Below are positions 53,001 to 59,212 of a stretch of DNA of 64,000 nt, in pieces. The notes beneath the pieces were generated by a model. That model worked only from the letters and a program-made list of their open reading frames with translations. It was not told the DNA's origin and ran no database searches. Source of the DNA: Luidia sarsii (lineage: Eukaryota; Echinodermata; Asteroidea; Paxillosida; Luidiidae); the NCBI GenBank assembly GCA_949987565.1, contig OX465117.1:7242895-7306894 (forward strand), in the 5' to 3' direction. Position 1 is the first letter of the stretch. Each line of letters starts with the position of its first letter. Made by a program: the position numbers and the translations under genes.

Positions 53001-55228
53001 CACTAAAAGCCAGTGAATTGTGCGCCTGTGTGTGAGCGCTTACGCGACTGAGAGTTGCAACTGCGAGTGAGCGCATACCCGACCGAGAGATTTACGGCAG
53101 GGGTGCAGGCGCCCTCCAGTTTTTAGGGTTTCAACAGATAAATATGAGCAGTTTGAGATACCTGTTTGACATTAAAAAACATAAAATACAATCATGTCAT
53201 TTCCGGAAATCTGGACAATTTCCAGAAATGTTACGTCCCTGCCAACAACCCCCAAAACAATGCACTCAGTAGGCCATATTATGCCAACTGACCATTCCTA
53301 CAGGCATGCAACTCTTGAATTGTAAAAAAAGAGGAAAATGTCCGAATGAAACTGCGAGCGTGAAGCACGAAGCCCTTACGGTGTGTGGTTTGGGGCCTGC
53401 TTAAGGGCCCGGGAAAATTTTTGATTCTAGATGCTCTGTGGTGCATTCTGAGTAGTTTGTGACAACTTATGACTTTGATTATTAATTTTTTTTTAATGGC
53501 CAAATTAAATAAAACGCGGAAATCCGCGGATCCGCGGACAAGTTGCATGCCTGTTCCTAACAGACTAAATGATGAGTGGGCCATTGCCCGATACACCACT
53601 AGATTGAAGTAGCGCCCTCAAGAGGCCAATTAATACCAACTGGCCCATGCCAACAGACTCACCAATGAGTGTAAGAGTTGCTGTCTCGCTGTACACCACC
53701 CGATCAGGCAGGAGGGGGTTGGTTGCCCGGCAACGGTACTGGCCGCCATGGCGATGGTCCAGCCCGTCGACGGCCAGCGTGCTCCGGGTGGCCGAGTCCA
53801 CCGTCGTCGTGGTGACTGTCGTCCCGGCAACAAGCTGGCCGCCGTCGAAGAGCCAGGAGATGGCTGACTGTGGGTTGCTAGGGATAGTGCACTGGAGAGA
53901 TAGGGAGCTGCCAAGATTCTGAGTTTGGCTCTGCGGATTGGAAATAAAACTTGTCCCAAGAGCTGGAAAGACAGGAAAATAAAACAAAATAGTTCAAACA
54001 CTCATGACAGTAATTGAGTAATAGACTGATTGCGCAATGTCATCACGTACCTTGTTGAGGGATGAGGGACTATTCTTGAGACTAAACTTGAATGGGTTAG
54101 CCCGACTGACAAAAGTTGTTGTTTGGACACAATTTTGTTAGCACCTTGGGACTGAATTCAAGGCTAATCCGATTGAGTTTAGCCTTAAAAATTAGTGGTT
54201 CTAGTCCCCAGCCCATGCCCTTTGCAAACCCACCACCCACTGTGTTATTGTTTGGACATGTGCTACCCAGTCCCCATCCCACACATGACATATTCTTGAC
54301 ATATTCTTTAAGAAAACCAAAAGTAAAGAACAATAGTAAGGTCCCTTGAATTTACCGCCATCTTGGAAATCTAACGCCCGTAGCCTCGTTTTGAGCTCAA
54401 TGCATTACATTTGCATTAAATATTAAGATATCTCCGGGGAACATTTGGCCCAAAAGAAGGTACCGGGTAATCAGTATTCAGCACCACTCACAAGCTAAGG
54501 TCAGCAACGCCTCTCCGCTGGTGACAATCTGTCCGTCCGACGTCCGAGCCTGGCACGTGTACGAGCCAACATCAGAGCGGCTGACGCTGTCGATGCGAAG
54601 CGTCCCGTTGGGCTGCACCTCGGCACCGGGCCGGCCGTTGACCGGCCGGCCGTCGCGAGACCAGGAGTAGGTGACCGGCTGATCACTGAGGGCGGCACAG
54701 TGCCACCAGGTGGGCTGTGACTCCACCGCCACATGGTTTCCGGGCTCCTGTGTGAGCTGTAGCCCTGCCGTCTCTGTTGGAGTGTTGAAAGTTGAAGTCG
54801 ATTAATTAATATTAATTTTAGGAAGTGTGTATACAGCCGGCAATGACATTCTTCTGGCGCCCGCTATCGTCTATATCGTCCAGATATTAGTACCATGTCA
54901 CTATCTCAGTATCTAATGTCGGCCTGTTCGGCCCCTAAGTTAAGTCCTTGCCTATTGTTCATGTGTTTTTTAATTCTTGTGCAGGGATTTGTACCAGTCT
55001 CTGTGGATAAACTTTGGATGGTGGAACACTGGTATGTTAAAACCGAGGCCTTGGTTCGAAGATTTCTTGCCAATTTTTTTTTTTAAACACCCATATTCAG
55101 TTTTCCTTTGATTGGTTTGTGTGATAAAACCTGTTTTTACCTGATATCAATGCAAGTGCTGTGAGTATAGCAAAGATGTGTAATGGTTGCCATGGTAAAC
55201 ACTGTCTGCATCCACCAACATTCTCCAT
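28449..55228 (-). CDS. Ig/FN3 transmembrane receptor, 1631 aa, 22 coding exons
   Basis: Minus-strand join: 55228-55141, 54773-54492, 53962-53663, 52905-52772, 52065-51808, 51191-51038, 49975-49691, 48403-48134, 47539-47405, 46627-46493, 44810-44499, 44049-43765, 42706-42455, 41163-40867, 39772-39680, 39241-39032, 37060-36990, 35908-35692, 34493-34301, 32249-31998, 29736-29636, 29020-28449. Every junction is GT/AG and phase-consistent; the sum is 1632 codons with TGA. Layout: signal peptide 1-29, ten Ig domains (~30-963) each with paired Cys, core Trp and D/E-x-G-x-Y/F-x-C, three FN3 domains (~964-1259), membrane helix ~1275-1299, cytoplasmic tail to 1631. It should act at the cell surface in adhesion or guidance. 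Ten Ig plus three FN3 does not match Robo (5+3), Dscam (10+6) or contactin (6+4), so I give no family name. Confidence 0.92.
29031..29450. repeat. GGAGGA polypurine tract
   Basis: Continuous A/G sequence built from GAGGAGG, GGAAAAGGAGG and GAAGAG words in the last intron of the receptor gene, starting about 10 bases from the exon 22 acceptor. Confidence 0.9.
29636..29736 (-). CDS. Receptor exon 21: cytoplasmic
   Basis: Acceptor TTTCCCAAG, phase-2 entry, [20 protein letters not shown] then [13 protein letters not shown], donor GTAATG, phase 1 out. Confidence 0.85.
29878..30180. mobile_element. Foldback element copy (GGTTTGCGGAGACACCATG)
   Basis: GAAGGTTTGCATGGTGAGAA and AGGTTTGCGGAGACACCATG at the left are family termini; inside are duplicated words (TCTTCAGGAGAATG twice, GTTGCCAAGCAACAATGTTG twice). 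The right terminus is not intact. Confidence 0.6.
30484..31672. repeat. Tandem triplication of a ~390-bp MITE-bearing unit
   Basis: Three consecutive units begin near CTACTGGGCAGAGGTTGGC (30534, 30905, 31309) and end near CCTCAGTTAGGAATGATTAC. Each holds an element with GTTTCCACTGGACT words in both orientations plus TCGTAATTCAT and a GCATTGTAGAGGGCATGACA segment. The third unit has small deletions. Confidence 0.85.
31998..32249 (-). CDS. Receptor exon 20: cytoplasmic, poly-Lys
   Basis: Acceptor CGACCTTTAG, phase 2 in and out. [40 protein letters not shown], then an acidic patch and a run of eight Lys (AAG repeat) before [10 protein letters not shown]. Several Tyr residues (YSYGDVY, TYDVAV, SDVIYK) could be phosphorylation sites, by inference. 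Confidence 0.88.
32394..32620. promoter_or_regulatory. Cluster of AGGTCA half-sites
   Basis: About ten AGGTCA hexamers, nearly all in the same orientation, within 230 bp. Two perfect AGGTCA-CA-AGGTCA direct repeats (DR2) lie near 32433 and 32540. AGGTCA direct repeats are the classic nuclear-receptor element. The cluster is in receptor intron 19 and may equally be a decaying tandem repeat. Confidence 0.4.
33235..33350 (-). repeat. tRNA-derived SINE-like fragment
   Basis: The minus strand reads GGGCTGAATAGCTCAGATGG then TTAGAGCGC and GAGGTCTCGGGTTCAAATCC, that is, A-box and B-box tRNA arms, running into the foldback element that starts at 33357. Confidence 0.7.
33357..33833. mobile_element. 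Foldback MITE, TIR ATTTGTGACCCGGCACA (copy 2)
   Basis: AAATGTGACCGGGCACAGCG at the left and CGCTGTGCCGGGTCACAAAT at the right, 477 bp. It carries the interior missing from copy 1, with no domain recognisable in it. Confidence 0.85.
34076..34271. mobile_element. Foldback MITE, TIR ACGCAGTGGCTGTTGTTACG (copy 2)
   Basis: Same element as 5772-5961 with interior inverted; 196 bp, about 30 bases from receptor exon 19. Because it is nearly perfectly self-complementary at the ends it could fold in pre-mRNA. Confidence 0.85.
34301..34493 (-). CDS. Receptor exon 19: transmembrane segment
   Basis: Acceptor [26 protein letters not shown], then the helix [20 protein letters not shown] and AIAW, a basic/His stop-transfer (QRNHHSGGW), and [15 protein letters not shown]; donor GTGAGA, phase 2. 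Confidence 0.92.
34660..35400 (+). mobile_element. Penelope-like element, 3' end with GIY-YIG domain (decayed)
   Basis: A frame at about 34668-34778 gives a CIVCKTHV knuckle and [10 protein letters not shown] one-base shift near 34778 moves to the frame [20 protein letters not shown] then KKRIYGHR, the GIY-YIG endonuclease pattern typical of the C-terminus of Penelope-like elements. It ends ...GLNIQEGND and a stop at 35067. A pyrimidine-rich 3' UTR and the tail CTTTGAGAAAGGTCCTGCTA ... CAGGCCCACTAAATTTTAAG follow. The reverse-transcriptase part is absent, so it is a 5'-truncated insertion, antisense in receptor intron 18. Confidence 0.8.
35692..35908 (-). CDS. Receptor exon 18: FN3-3, second half
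   Basis: Acceptor [32 protein letters not shown], then [20 protein letters not shown], the FN3 L-x-x-x-T-x-Y-x-V-x-I signature, and [16 protein letters not shown]; donor GTAAGG, phase 1. Confidence 0.9.
36428..36714. mobile_element. hAT-like non-autonomous element (copy 2)
   Basis: AGGGCGTAAGTGACCGACAA at the left and GGAAGTCTTACATCCCA at the right; a single GCGACTGCGAGTGAGTGCTT unit is inside, compared with about eleven in copy 1. It is in receptor intron 17. Confidence 0.7.
36990..37060 (-). CDS. Receptor exon 17: FN3-3, first half
   Basis: Acceptor CTGTCCACAG, phase-1 entry: [20 protein letters not shown] then VQWQ, the W of the FN3 C-strand; donor GTGAGT, phase 0. Confidence 0.88.
37200..38780. 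repeat. ~124-bp minisatellite, about 12 copies
   Basis: The unit includes GGTGCCAAATTCTACGTGTT, GAGCTCAACCTCTGCCTCAT, TCAACAGTGTTCAATGCTAT and TCCAGTCCACCCACAGCTGG. Edge copies are more diverged (AGGAGTCGTTATTGCCTGTC variant). It fills receptor intron 16; long open frames across it are repeat artefacts. Confidence 0.93.
39032..39241 (-). CDS. Receptor exon 16: FN3-2, second half
   Basis: Acceptor [30 protein letters not shown], then [20 protein letters not shown] and [16 protein letters not shown]; donor GTAAGA, phase 1. The WSDY here is reminiscent of the WSxWS-type loop of FN3 receptors. Confidence 0.9.
39325..39634. repeat. 84-bp minisatellite, left array
   Basis: Nearly four copies of TTCTATTTGTCAGCCTTGGC, TGGCAGTCTACCACCAATAG, GGATGGAGGC, TTGCTTCAGACTAGTCACCC. 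It is in receptor intron 15. Confidence 0.93.
39680..39772 (-). CDS. Receptor exon 15: FN3-2, first half
   Basis: Acceptor [30 protein letters not shown] then [11 protein letters not shown], donor GTAGGT, phase 1. It is a unique-sequence island between two arrays of the same 84-bp minisatellite. Confidence 0.9.
39955..40800. repeat. 84-bp minisatellite, right array
   Basis: About ten copies of the same unit as 39325-39634, with a higher-order two-block pattern: the CCTCTGTCTTACTTCAGACT variant follows GCATTGGCTGACAGTCTACC at both 40040 and 40290. It is in receptor intron 14. Confidence 0.93.
40867..41163 (-). CDS. Receptor exon 14: FN3-1
   Basis: Acceptor [51 protein letters not shown], then [20 protein letters not shown] and GSGPFS: a complete FN3 domain on one exon; donor GTATGG, phase 1. 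Confidence 0.93.
41915..42255. repeat. TACATG hexamer-type tract
   Basis: ACATGTACATGT with interspersed GATGTACGATGTACA, in receptor intron 13. It is the longest such tract in the window. Confidence 0.9.
42455..42706 (-). CDS. Receptor exon 13: Ig10
   Basis: Acceptor [32 protein letters not shown], then [16 protein letters not shown] and [20 protein letters not shown]; donor GTGAGT, phase 1 in and out. Confidence 0.93.
42834..43585. repeat. 27-bp minisatellite (GACTCATAACCCAGACTCAA)
   Basis: About 27 copies of TTTGTGACTCATAACCCAGA CTCAACC, with CCC/CTC and rare other variants. 27 is a multiple of three, so both strands stay open. It is in receptor intron 12; decayed copies continue to about 43740. 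Confidence 0.95.
43765..44049 (-). CDS. Receptor exon 12: Ig9
   Basis: Acceptor [51 protein letters not shown], then [20 protein letters not shown]. The usual Tyr before the second Cys is Phe. Donor GTTAAT, phase 1. Confidence 0.92.
44084..44245. repeat. 11-bp tandem repeat AGCACATTCAT
   Basis: About fourteen copies, with two AGTGCATTCAT variants, directly after the exon 12 acceptor region. Confidence 0.93.
44499..44810 (-). CDS. Receptor exon 11: Ig8
   Basis: Acceptor [53 protein letters not shown], then [20 protein letters not shown]. It has a longer middle loop than the other Ig domains and NAT/NES N-glycosylation sequons; donor GTCAGT, phase 1. Confidence 0.93.
45020..46390. repeat. (GGGAGA)n polypurine tract of about 1 kb
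   Basis: From about 45330 to 46320 almost pure GGGAGA hexamers, broken by the 10-base word GTGAAATGGA seven to nine times at irregular intervals; the flanks are looser GA-rich repeats. The two 300-500-codon open frames on each strand are artefacts. It is in receptor intron 10. Confidence 0.96.
46493..46627 (-). CDS. Receptor exon 10: Ig7, second half
   Basis: Acceptor [31 protein letters not shown] then [20 protein letters not shown]; donor GTAAAA, phase 1. Confidence 0.9.
46990..47290. repeat. 30-bp tandem repeat (ACTGGAACCCAGTTCCCTGG)
   Basis: About nine units of CCCAGGCTACTGGAACCCAG TTCCCTGGAT; looser CACTGGAACC-type words extend left to about 46840. It is in receptor intron 9. The unit is itself partly palindromic (GGAACCCAGTTCC). 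Confidence 0.9.
47405..47539 (-). CDS. Receptor exon 9: Ig7, first half
   Basis: Acceptor [56 protein letters not shown]; donor GTTTGT, phase 1. Confidence 0.9.
47860..47980. repeat. SINE-like tRNA-derived fragments, inverted pair
   Basis: GGACCAGGATTTGAACGCGA, GACCTCTGG and CAGTGCTCTTACCATCTG on one strand are followed by CCAGAGGTCTCGGGTTCAAG on the other. The two B-box-like arms face each other. Confidence 0.55.
48040..48100 (-). repeat. Penelope-type tail motif
   Basis: GGAGGGCCTGATGTTTCGAT, CCTAGCAGGACCTTTCTTAA and AGGCAG, ending about 35 bases from receptor exon 8. Confidence 0.65.
48134..48403 (-). CDS. Receptor exon 8: Ig6
   Basis: Acceptor [51 protein letters not shown], then [20 protein letters not shown]; donor GTAACA, phase 1. 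Confidence 0.93.
48890..49530. repeat. AGAGGCAGAGACAGAGGCAG simple-repeat array
   Basis: GA(C/T)AGA and GGCAGA hexamers in irregular alternation for about 640 bp, in receptor intron 7. Confidence 0.93.
49691..49975 (-). CDS. Receptor exon 7: Ig5
   Basis: Acceptor [48 protein letters not shown], then [20 protein letters not shown]; strong donor GTGAGT, phase 1. Confidence 0.93.
50604..50855. mobile_element. Foldback element copy C, truncated
   Basis: ACACTATGAACATCTAAACC and GTGAAAAAGGGGTGAAAATG, then GGTGGCAAGCTCCAGCC and CCAGCCCCCATAGAG: the reverse complement of the right half of 60043-60522. It is in receptor intron 6. Confidence 0.75.
51001..51019 (-). promoter_or_regulatory. CTCF-like site (best match in the window)
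   Basis: The minus strand reads CCACCGCTAGAGGGCGCTG; CCGCTAGAGGGCG differs from CCASYAGRKGGCR at one position and keeps the full GAGGGCGCTG flank. It lies 20 bases from the exon 6 donor. Confidence 0.45.
51038..51191 (-). CDS. Receptor exon 6: Ig4, second half
   Basis: Acceptor CCCTCTCACAG, phase 0 in. [51 protein letters not shown]; donor GTGAGT, phase 1. Confidence 0.92.
51262..51599. mobile_element. MITE, termini TTAAAGGCCCAATACAACA
   Basis: TTAAAGGCCCAATACAACAT at the left and ATGTTGTATTGGGCCTTTAA at the right: an intact copy with matching ends, 338 bp, in receptor intron 5. Related to 14950-15366. Confidence 0.85.
51808..52065 (-). CDS. Receptor exon 5: Ig3 end and Ig4 start
   Basis: Acceptor AAAAACAG after a poly-A/C tract. 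[40 protein letters not shown] finish Ig3; [20 protein letters not shown] and WTK begin Ig4. Phase 0 on both sides, so this exon bridges two domains, unlike the rest of the gene. Confidence 0.9.
52127..52305. mobile_element. Small MITE with TATAACGAAC-type TIRs
   Basis: TAGTGGAACGTCACTATAAC faces GTTATAGCGACGTTTTACTG, with a second inverted pair (GGCTATAACGAACATG) inside. CAGTAAAACGTCGCTATAAC-type ends are common among Tc1/mariner-pogo relatives, so that assignment is by inference. Confidence 0.75.
52772..52905 (-). CDS. Receptor exon 4: Ig3, first half
   Basis: Acceptor CTTGACCGACAG, phase 1 in. [44 protein letters not shown]; donor GTCAGT, phase 0. Confidence 0.9.
52972..53241. mobile_element. 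hAT-like non-autonomous element (copy 3)
   Basis: CAGGGATGTAAGTGACCGAC at the left, ATGTTACGTCCCTG at the right, and about two GCGAGTGAGCGC units inside. It is in receptor intron 3. The flanking bases show no clear target duplication. Confidence 0.75.
53663..53962 (-). CDS. Receptor exon 3: Ig2
   Basis: Acceptor [50 protein letters not shown], then [20 protein letters not shown]; donor GTGAGT, phase 1 in and out. Confidence 0.93.
54492..54773 (-). CDS. Receptor exon 2: Ig1
   Basis: Acceptor [51 protein letters not shown], then [20 protein letters not shown]. Cys55, Trp67 and Cys103 form the Ig core. Donor GTGAGT, phase 1. Confidence 0.93.
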
Positions 55229-55250
55229 GGCTACAACAAGTATGATGACC
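55141..55250 (-). CDS. Receptor exon 1: signal peptide
   Basis: ATG at 55228 (TGTAGCCATGG, a good Kozak context). [20 protein letters not shown] and ILTALALIS form a secretion signal; donor GTAAAA in phase 1 joins exon 2. An acceptor CATCTTTTTTACAG at 55251 shows that the exon begins with 22 bases of 5' UTR. Confidence 0.85.
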
Positions 55251-56572
55251 CTGTAAAAAAGATGGCAGAAAGGGAAAAACAGAAATTGACACAAAATTAA
55301 ACTCACTTGTAATTGTATTTGTAACATGATGTTTGAGTCGAGAAGAATGCTATTCAATGTAACTGAAGAAGAGGAGGATGTAATTGAATCACTTGTTACT
55401 GCCTGGAAGCTGAAAAGTTAACAACAATTATGGTTGGTCTGGATTTTAAAAAGGAGAAAAAAGAAATAGCACAATAGACCACCTATTGTTATGTAGCCAT
55501 TGTCTGGCACAACCGCTTGTCTGGCAAGTCTGTGTACAAAACATGCGCATTACTATTCCTACATGAGTGCATGTAGGCATCACAAAATCATGATTTGGGG
55601 AAATTTGTTTGGCATGTAGTTATGGCAGATCAGATGATGGCTATTTTCTGGTGGTCTATTGTGGATTCAGGTTTTCCCCACCCTTTTCGTTTTAGTACCT
55701 GAAGCTGACGGGTCTGGTTACTGAATACTGTGTTCACATAGCAGTAACTACAGCCCTTAGTTTTAGTTTTAGTTTTACTCCATTTTTCACTTTGTCTTAT
55801 TTTGATCGTCGTACAATACTACAAGTACAAGTTCAGTACAAGGGGTACAACTACAACTACAAGGCCTAAACTACAGTACAGAGTACAGTATTAAATGAAG
55901 AATGGGTTTGAAAATACTAATATAGTGCCTTCTTCAGAAAAATGGTGAAAAAAGGTGTCTGTTCTGATTCTGGAGACTTTGATTTTGTTGTTATGGTTGT
56001 AATGTAAAGTGTAAAATAACTCAACTGATTGTGTAATTCACTACTGTAGTACTACTACTACTACTAGTACTAGTAGTTGTGGTGTGGGCTACTAAAGTAA
56101 AGAGATTTAATTTGAATTTAAAACCAGAACTTGAGAATGCCCTAATTCAAATCAATTGAACTTTTGAAGTAATTAATTTTGTTCTACTAACTAAAACACA
56201 AATACACACATTTTTGTTGTAAAATCGAGTCTTCATTGACAAATTGACGTTGAATAAGAGTGCAATGAAAAGCTGCCGCGGGGTCAAAACAATTCGGTAA
56301 TGACTAATGAGGGGTAATGACTAGTATTGTAATGGACTGTACTGTACGTACCGAATAAACAATGACCGAATGAGTGAATGAGAATCAATGTTTTTGAATG
56401 TCAATGTGGCAATGAAAATTGAAAGGGTTAACGTAAGAAAAATGAAGACGAATTCTCAATTTCTAGGAGTAGTAAATCGCAAACCACTGTTGACAATATC
56501 ATTTCAAAAGCTACATTGAACAATTAATAATTTGAACGTTTAAAATGTCCACGTCGATTTCAAGTAATTTAC

Positions 56573-56645
56573 CTTGGAAATCAGACGGCCATTCGTCCTT
56601 GTTCCTAAGCAAAGAACGCCGTTTACGCAGCCATCTTTGAATTGT
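56573..56645 (-). other. Possible 5' noncoding exon / promoter of the receptor gene
   Basis: On the minus strand GATTTCCAAG is followed by a donor GTAAAT at 56572, about 1.3 kb upstream of exon 1. AAGATGGCTGCG (near 56626-56639) resembles a YY1-type promoter element. It is the only plausible upstream exon seen, and the evidence is weak. Confidence 0.3.
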
Positions 56646-57231
56646 ATTATGAGTCTGGATCCCCGACCTACTATCAGAGGTATAGACGTGAAACTTAAAG
56701 CTCGCGGGATCTGACTATTTTCAGTTTTAGTCTGGTACCCACAAATTAGGCCTATCTAATACTCACTAGATATGAATCAGGCACTAGTTTATGAGCTGTT
56801 ATGGCTCTCTATCTTCGCATCAATTGGCTGTGGCTTTAAATTGCACATGAAACAATAGGAACTGCATACTAGCGACTGAAGCCAATTCCCATAGATTTAT
56901 GTATTATCTCCGGCCGTAGCCCTTTATTTACGGCGTTAAATGCTGAGAGCCCCCCTTTACGTTACATTCTAAATTTAGTTCTGACGTAACCATCTAATTT
57001 TAGACAGGTGTTTTCTGATGCAATCCAGATGTAAACATTGCAATGTCTTGCAACTTGCCGCGTGCCTTTTCGATCACTTTTTCTCGGGAATCGTTCAGAC
57101 ACGCAGCATCTACCATTCTGCGGCGTGAGTATGATTATCATAGGAACTGAAAATAAAGAATACCAGTAAAACAGTAGTACTAGTAGTACTGCAGTAGAGT
57201 AATTGAATGCCGAGTAATTAGGGCCATGGTA

Positions 57232-57612
57232 CCGGTGTCCTGCCAAAAAGTGTCCCTGCCAAATACTGTCCGCTCATTAGCATACTGATCGCTGATTGGT
57301 TAGCGTTAGGACTAGGATTAGGGTCGTTATGGTTGTGTTTGGATTAGAATTAGGATTGGGATTAGGATTAGGGTTAGGATTAGGGTTGTTTGGGTTAGGG
57401 TTAGCGTTACGGTTACAGTTAGGGTCCAACGGTACCAAAGTGCCCAACGTTGCGTGTGTTAGGCCAGCAACCATACACAATGCGTGTGTAGTGCGCAACC
57501 ATACCCCAACCACGGTGGTTGAATGTCATACGTATTGGACCAATCAGCGATCAGTATGCTAATGAGTGGACACTATTTGGCAGGGGACACTATTTGGCAT
57601 GACAGGACCGGT
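57232..57612. mobile_element. TIR element with telomere-like interior
   Basis: Ends ACCGGTGTCCTGCC and GGCAT GACAGGACCGGT are inverted; the arms extend about 70 bp (CATTAGCATACTGATCGCTG / CAGCGATCAGTATGCTAATG; GTGTCCCTGCCAAATA / TATTTGGCAGGGGACAC). Between them lies degenerate GGATTAGGGTTAGG sequence (57300-57425). Confidence 0.85.
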
Positions 57613-57819
57613 ACTTGCATGCACATGCCTTATCTGTAATCAGTAATCAAATGACAAGATAGATATCATATTCATAGTAATACTAGTAATAATACTATAG
57701 TATATGCATCCCCCATCAGTTATTCAAAAAATGTCAAGACACAGATCTAAGTTTAAGTTTTCATTTTCATTGACCCTTACAATCACCCTTCAATTGGCTT
57801 TATTTATAAAACAAAATAA

Positions 57820-58260
57820 TAAACTAGGCGATTGTAACTGTTTAAGTGTAAGGTCCAAGTTACTCGGACTAGTAGTAGTACTAGTAGTAGTAGTCCGAGT
57901 AACTTGAACCCGACAAGTCACCCTTTTTTTATCGAATTTTGAAATTTTGAGGTTCGGGTGACCTGAACCTCAAAATTTTAAAAATCCATAAAAAAAGGGT
58001 GACTTGTTGGGTCCAAGTTACTTGGACTATTCAGGATGCAAAATCTCATTTAGTCCGAGTAACTTGAACCCTTACACTACAGTTACAATTGCCCTTTAAA
58101 TAAATATATTGAGGGGTCGGTCGAACACTTCGTTATTTGCTCGTGTTTTCTACTGAAAATCTTGGAACCTATTAAATAGTAAGTATATATCGCCCGACCC
58201 CTCAATTTTTTTCATTATCAAAAGGGCGATTGTAAGGGTCCAAGTTACTCAGACTAAATC
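57820..58260. mobile_element. Nested foldback (CCAAGTTACTCGGACTA)
   Basis: The word TCCAAGTTACT(C/T)GGACTA or its reverse complement occurs five times (57856, 57892, 58010, 58052, 58237). Inside are further inverted pairs: CGAATTTTGAAATTTTGAGG / CCTCAAAATTTTAAAAATCC and TTGAGGGGTCGGTCGAAC / CGCCCGACCCCTCAA. Confidence 0.75.
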
Positions 58261-58383
58261 TCATTCATAAATCATAGATTTTAGTAGGCCAGTGAGTGAG
58301 TGACATTTCAATCCCACCAGGACCTTTCTCAAAGTCAAACTCAAACTTTCAAAGGCAGCTTTACCTACCTAGTCTGATGTTAA

Positions 58384-58746
58384 ACACAACATTGGTCGAG
58401 GTCAAATAGCATCCATACATTGTCTGATCCAACATATGCATGAAATAGCACACCTGTGAACATTTCAGCTCAATGCGAAAACTGATGGAGTCTTGAGAAA
58501 AAAGTGAAAAACAGCTTCATTTGTTTTGCGAAAATGCAGCATTCAACAAATTGTTTACCGGTAGATCTAGGGGTGAGACATAAACTTACTTTACTTTTTC
58601 TCCCAAAACACAGCATTTTAGACAGAAATATTTCAGTGCGAGGTTTCTACGTTGTAATATAACCATCTTCAAACTGTATTTAGTTTCCTGTTAATCTGTG
58701 AACATTTCTGTTTTTCGATCGTACCAATGTTGTGTAGGGGCTTTAA
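58384..58746. mobile_element. MITE, termini ACACAACATTGG / CCAATGTTGTGTAGGGGCTT
   Basis: Left end AACACAACATTGGTCGAGGT (cut by a few bases), right end CCAATGTTGTGTAGGGGCTT TAAG. Matches 17900-18270. Confidence 0.75.
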
Positions 58747-58784
58747 GTGCTGTCCTCATTTCCGTAATTTGTTTTTCTTTGTTC

Positions 58785-59212
58785 AGATTTGCAAGAGTCG
58801 ATAACTGCCCTCAGAATCGACAGCAGACGACCCCCCCCCCAAAAAAAAAATGACCCAACACGCTTCCAGACAGACGACGGCCCGGAATCGATCTCGTTCC
58901 CAGACGCCCGTCACCGTCTCCGTGATGCATCTTTTACGGACGCACCGACGTCATCGCCACCACCGGACGGCTGACCGGCACCACCAGGTCCGGAGCTCCA
59001 CCCCTCCTGGGTTTGACCGAGAGGACTCTGAATGTTCAGCAGCCTATAGTGGGCCGGTCATCGGCCAAATCTCCGGTCGGTCGCGCGTCAGAGGCAGCGA
59101 CAAGCGCCCAGCGACGTCAGCGGAGCCGGAAGCGAGCTGCGAAAAACCCCTCCCCGCCCGTGCATCTCTACATCAGCAACGACTTTGCGGTCCGACTCTA
59201 CCATAACTTCAG
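58785..59212 (+). CDS. Plus-strand gene, exon A (start of exon uncertain)
   Basis: A strong acceptor TTTTTCTTTGTTCAG ends at 58784. The frame needed by exon B is open only from 58926 (TGA at 58923) and has no ATG. Another frame has ATG at 58850 (MTQHASRQTTARNRSRSQTP) but stops without reaching the donor in the right phase. Either an internal acceptor (e.g. CACCACCAG near 58987), a sequence error, or a real frameshift is involved. Donor GTAGAA at 59213. Confidence 0.6.

Noticed and set aside
28449..55228. Naming the receptor ROBO because of SPA17 linkage
   Set aside because: Ten Ig domains instead of five, and no recognisable CC0-CC3 motifs in the tail. Linkage alone is not enough.
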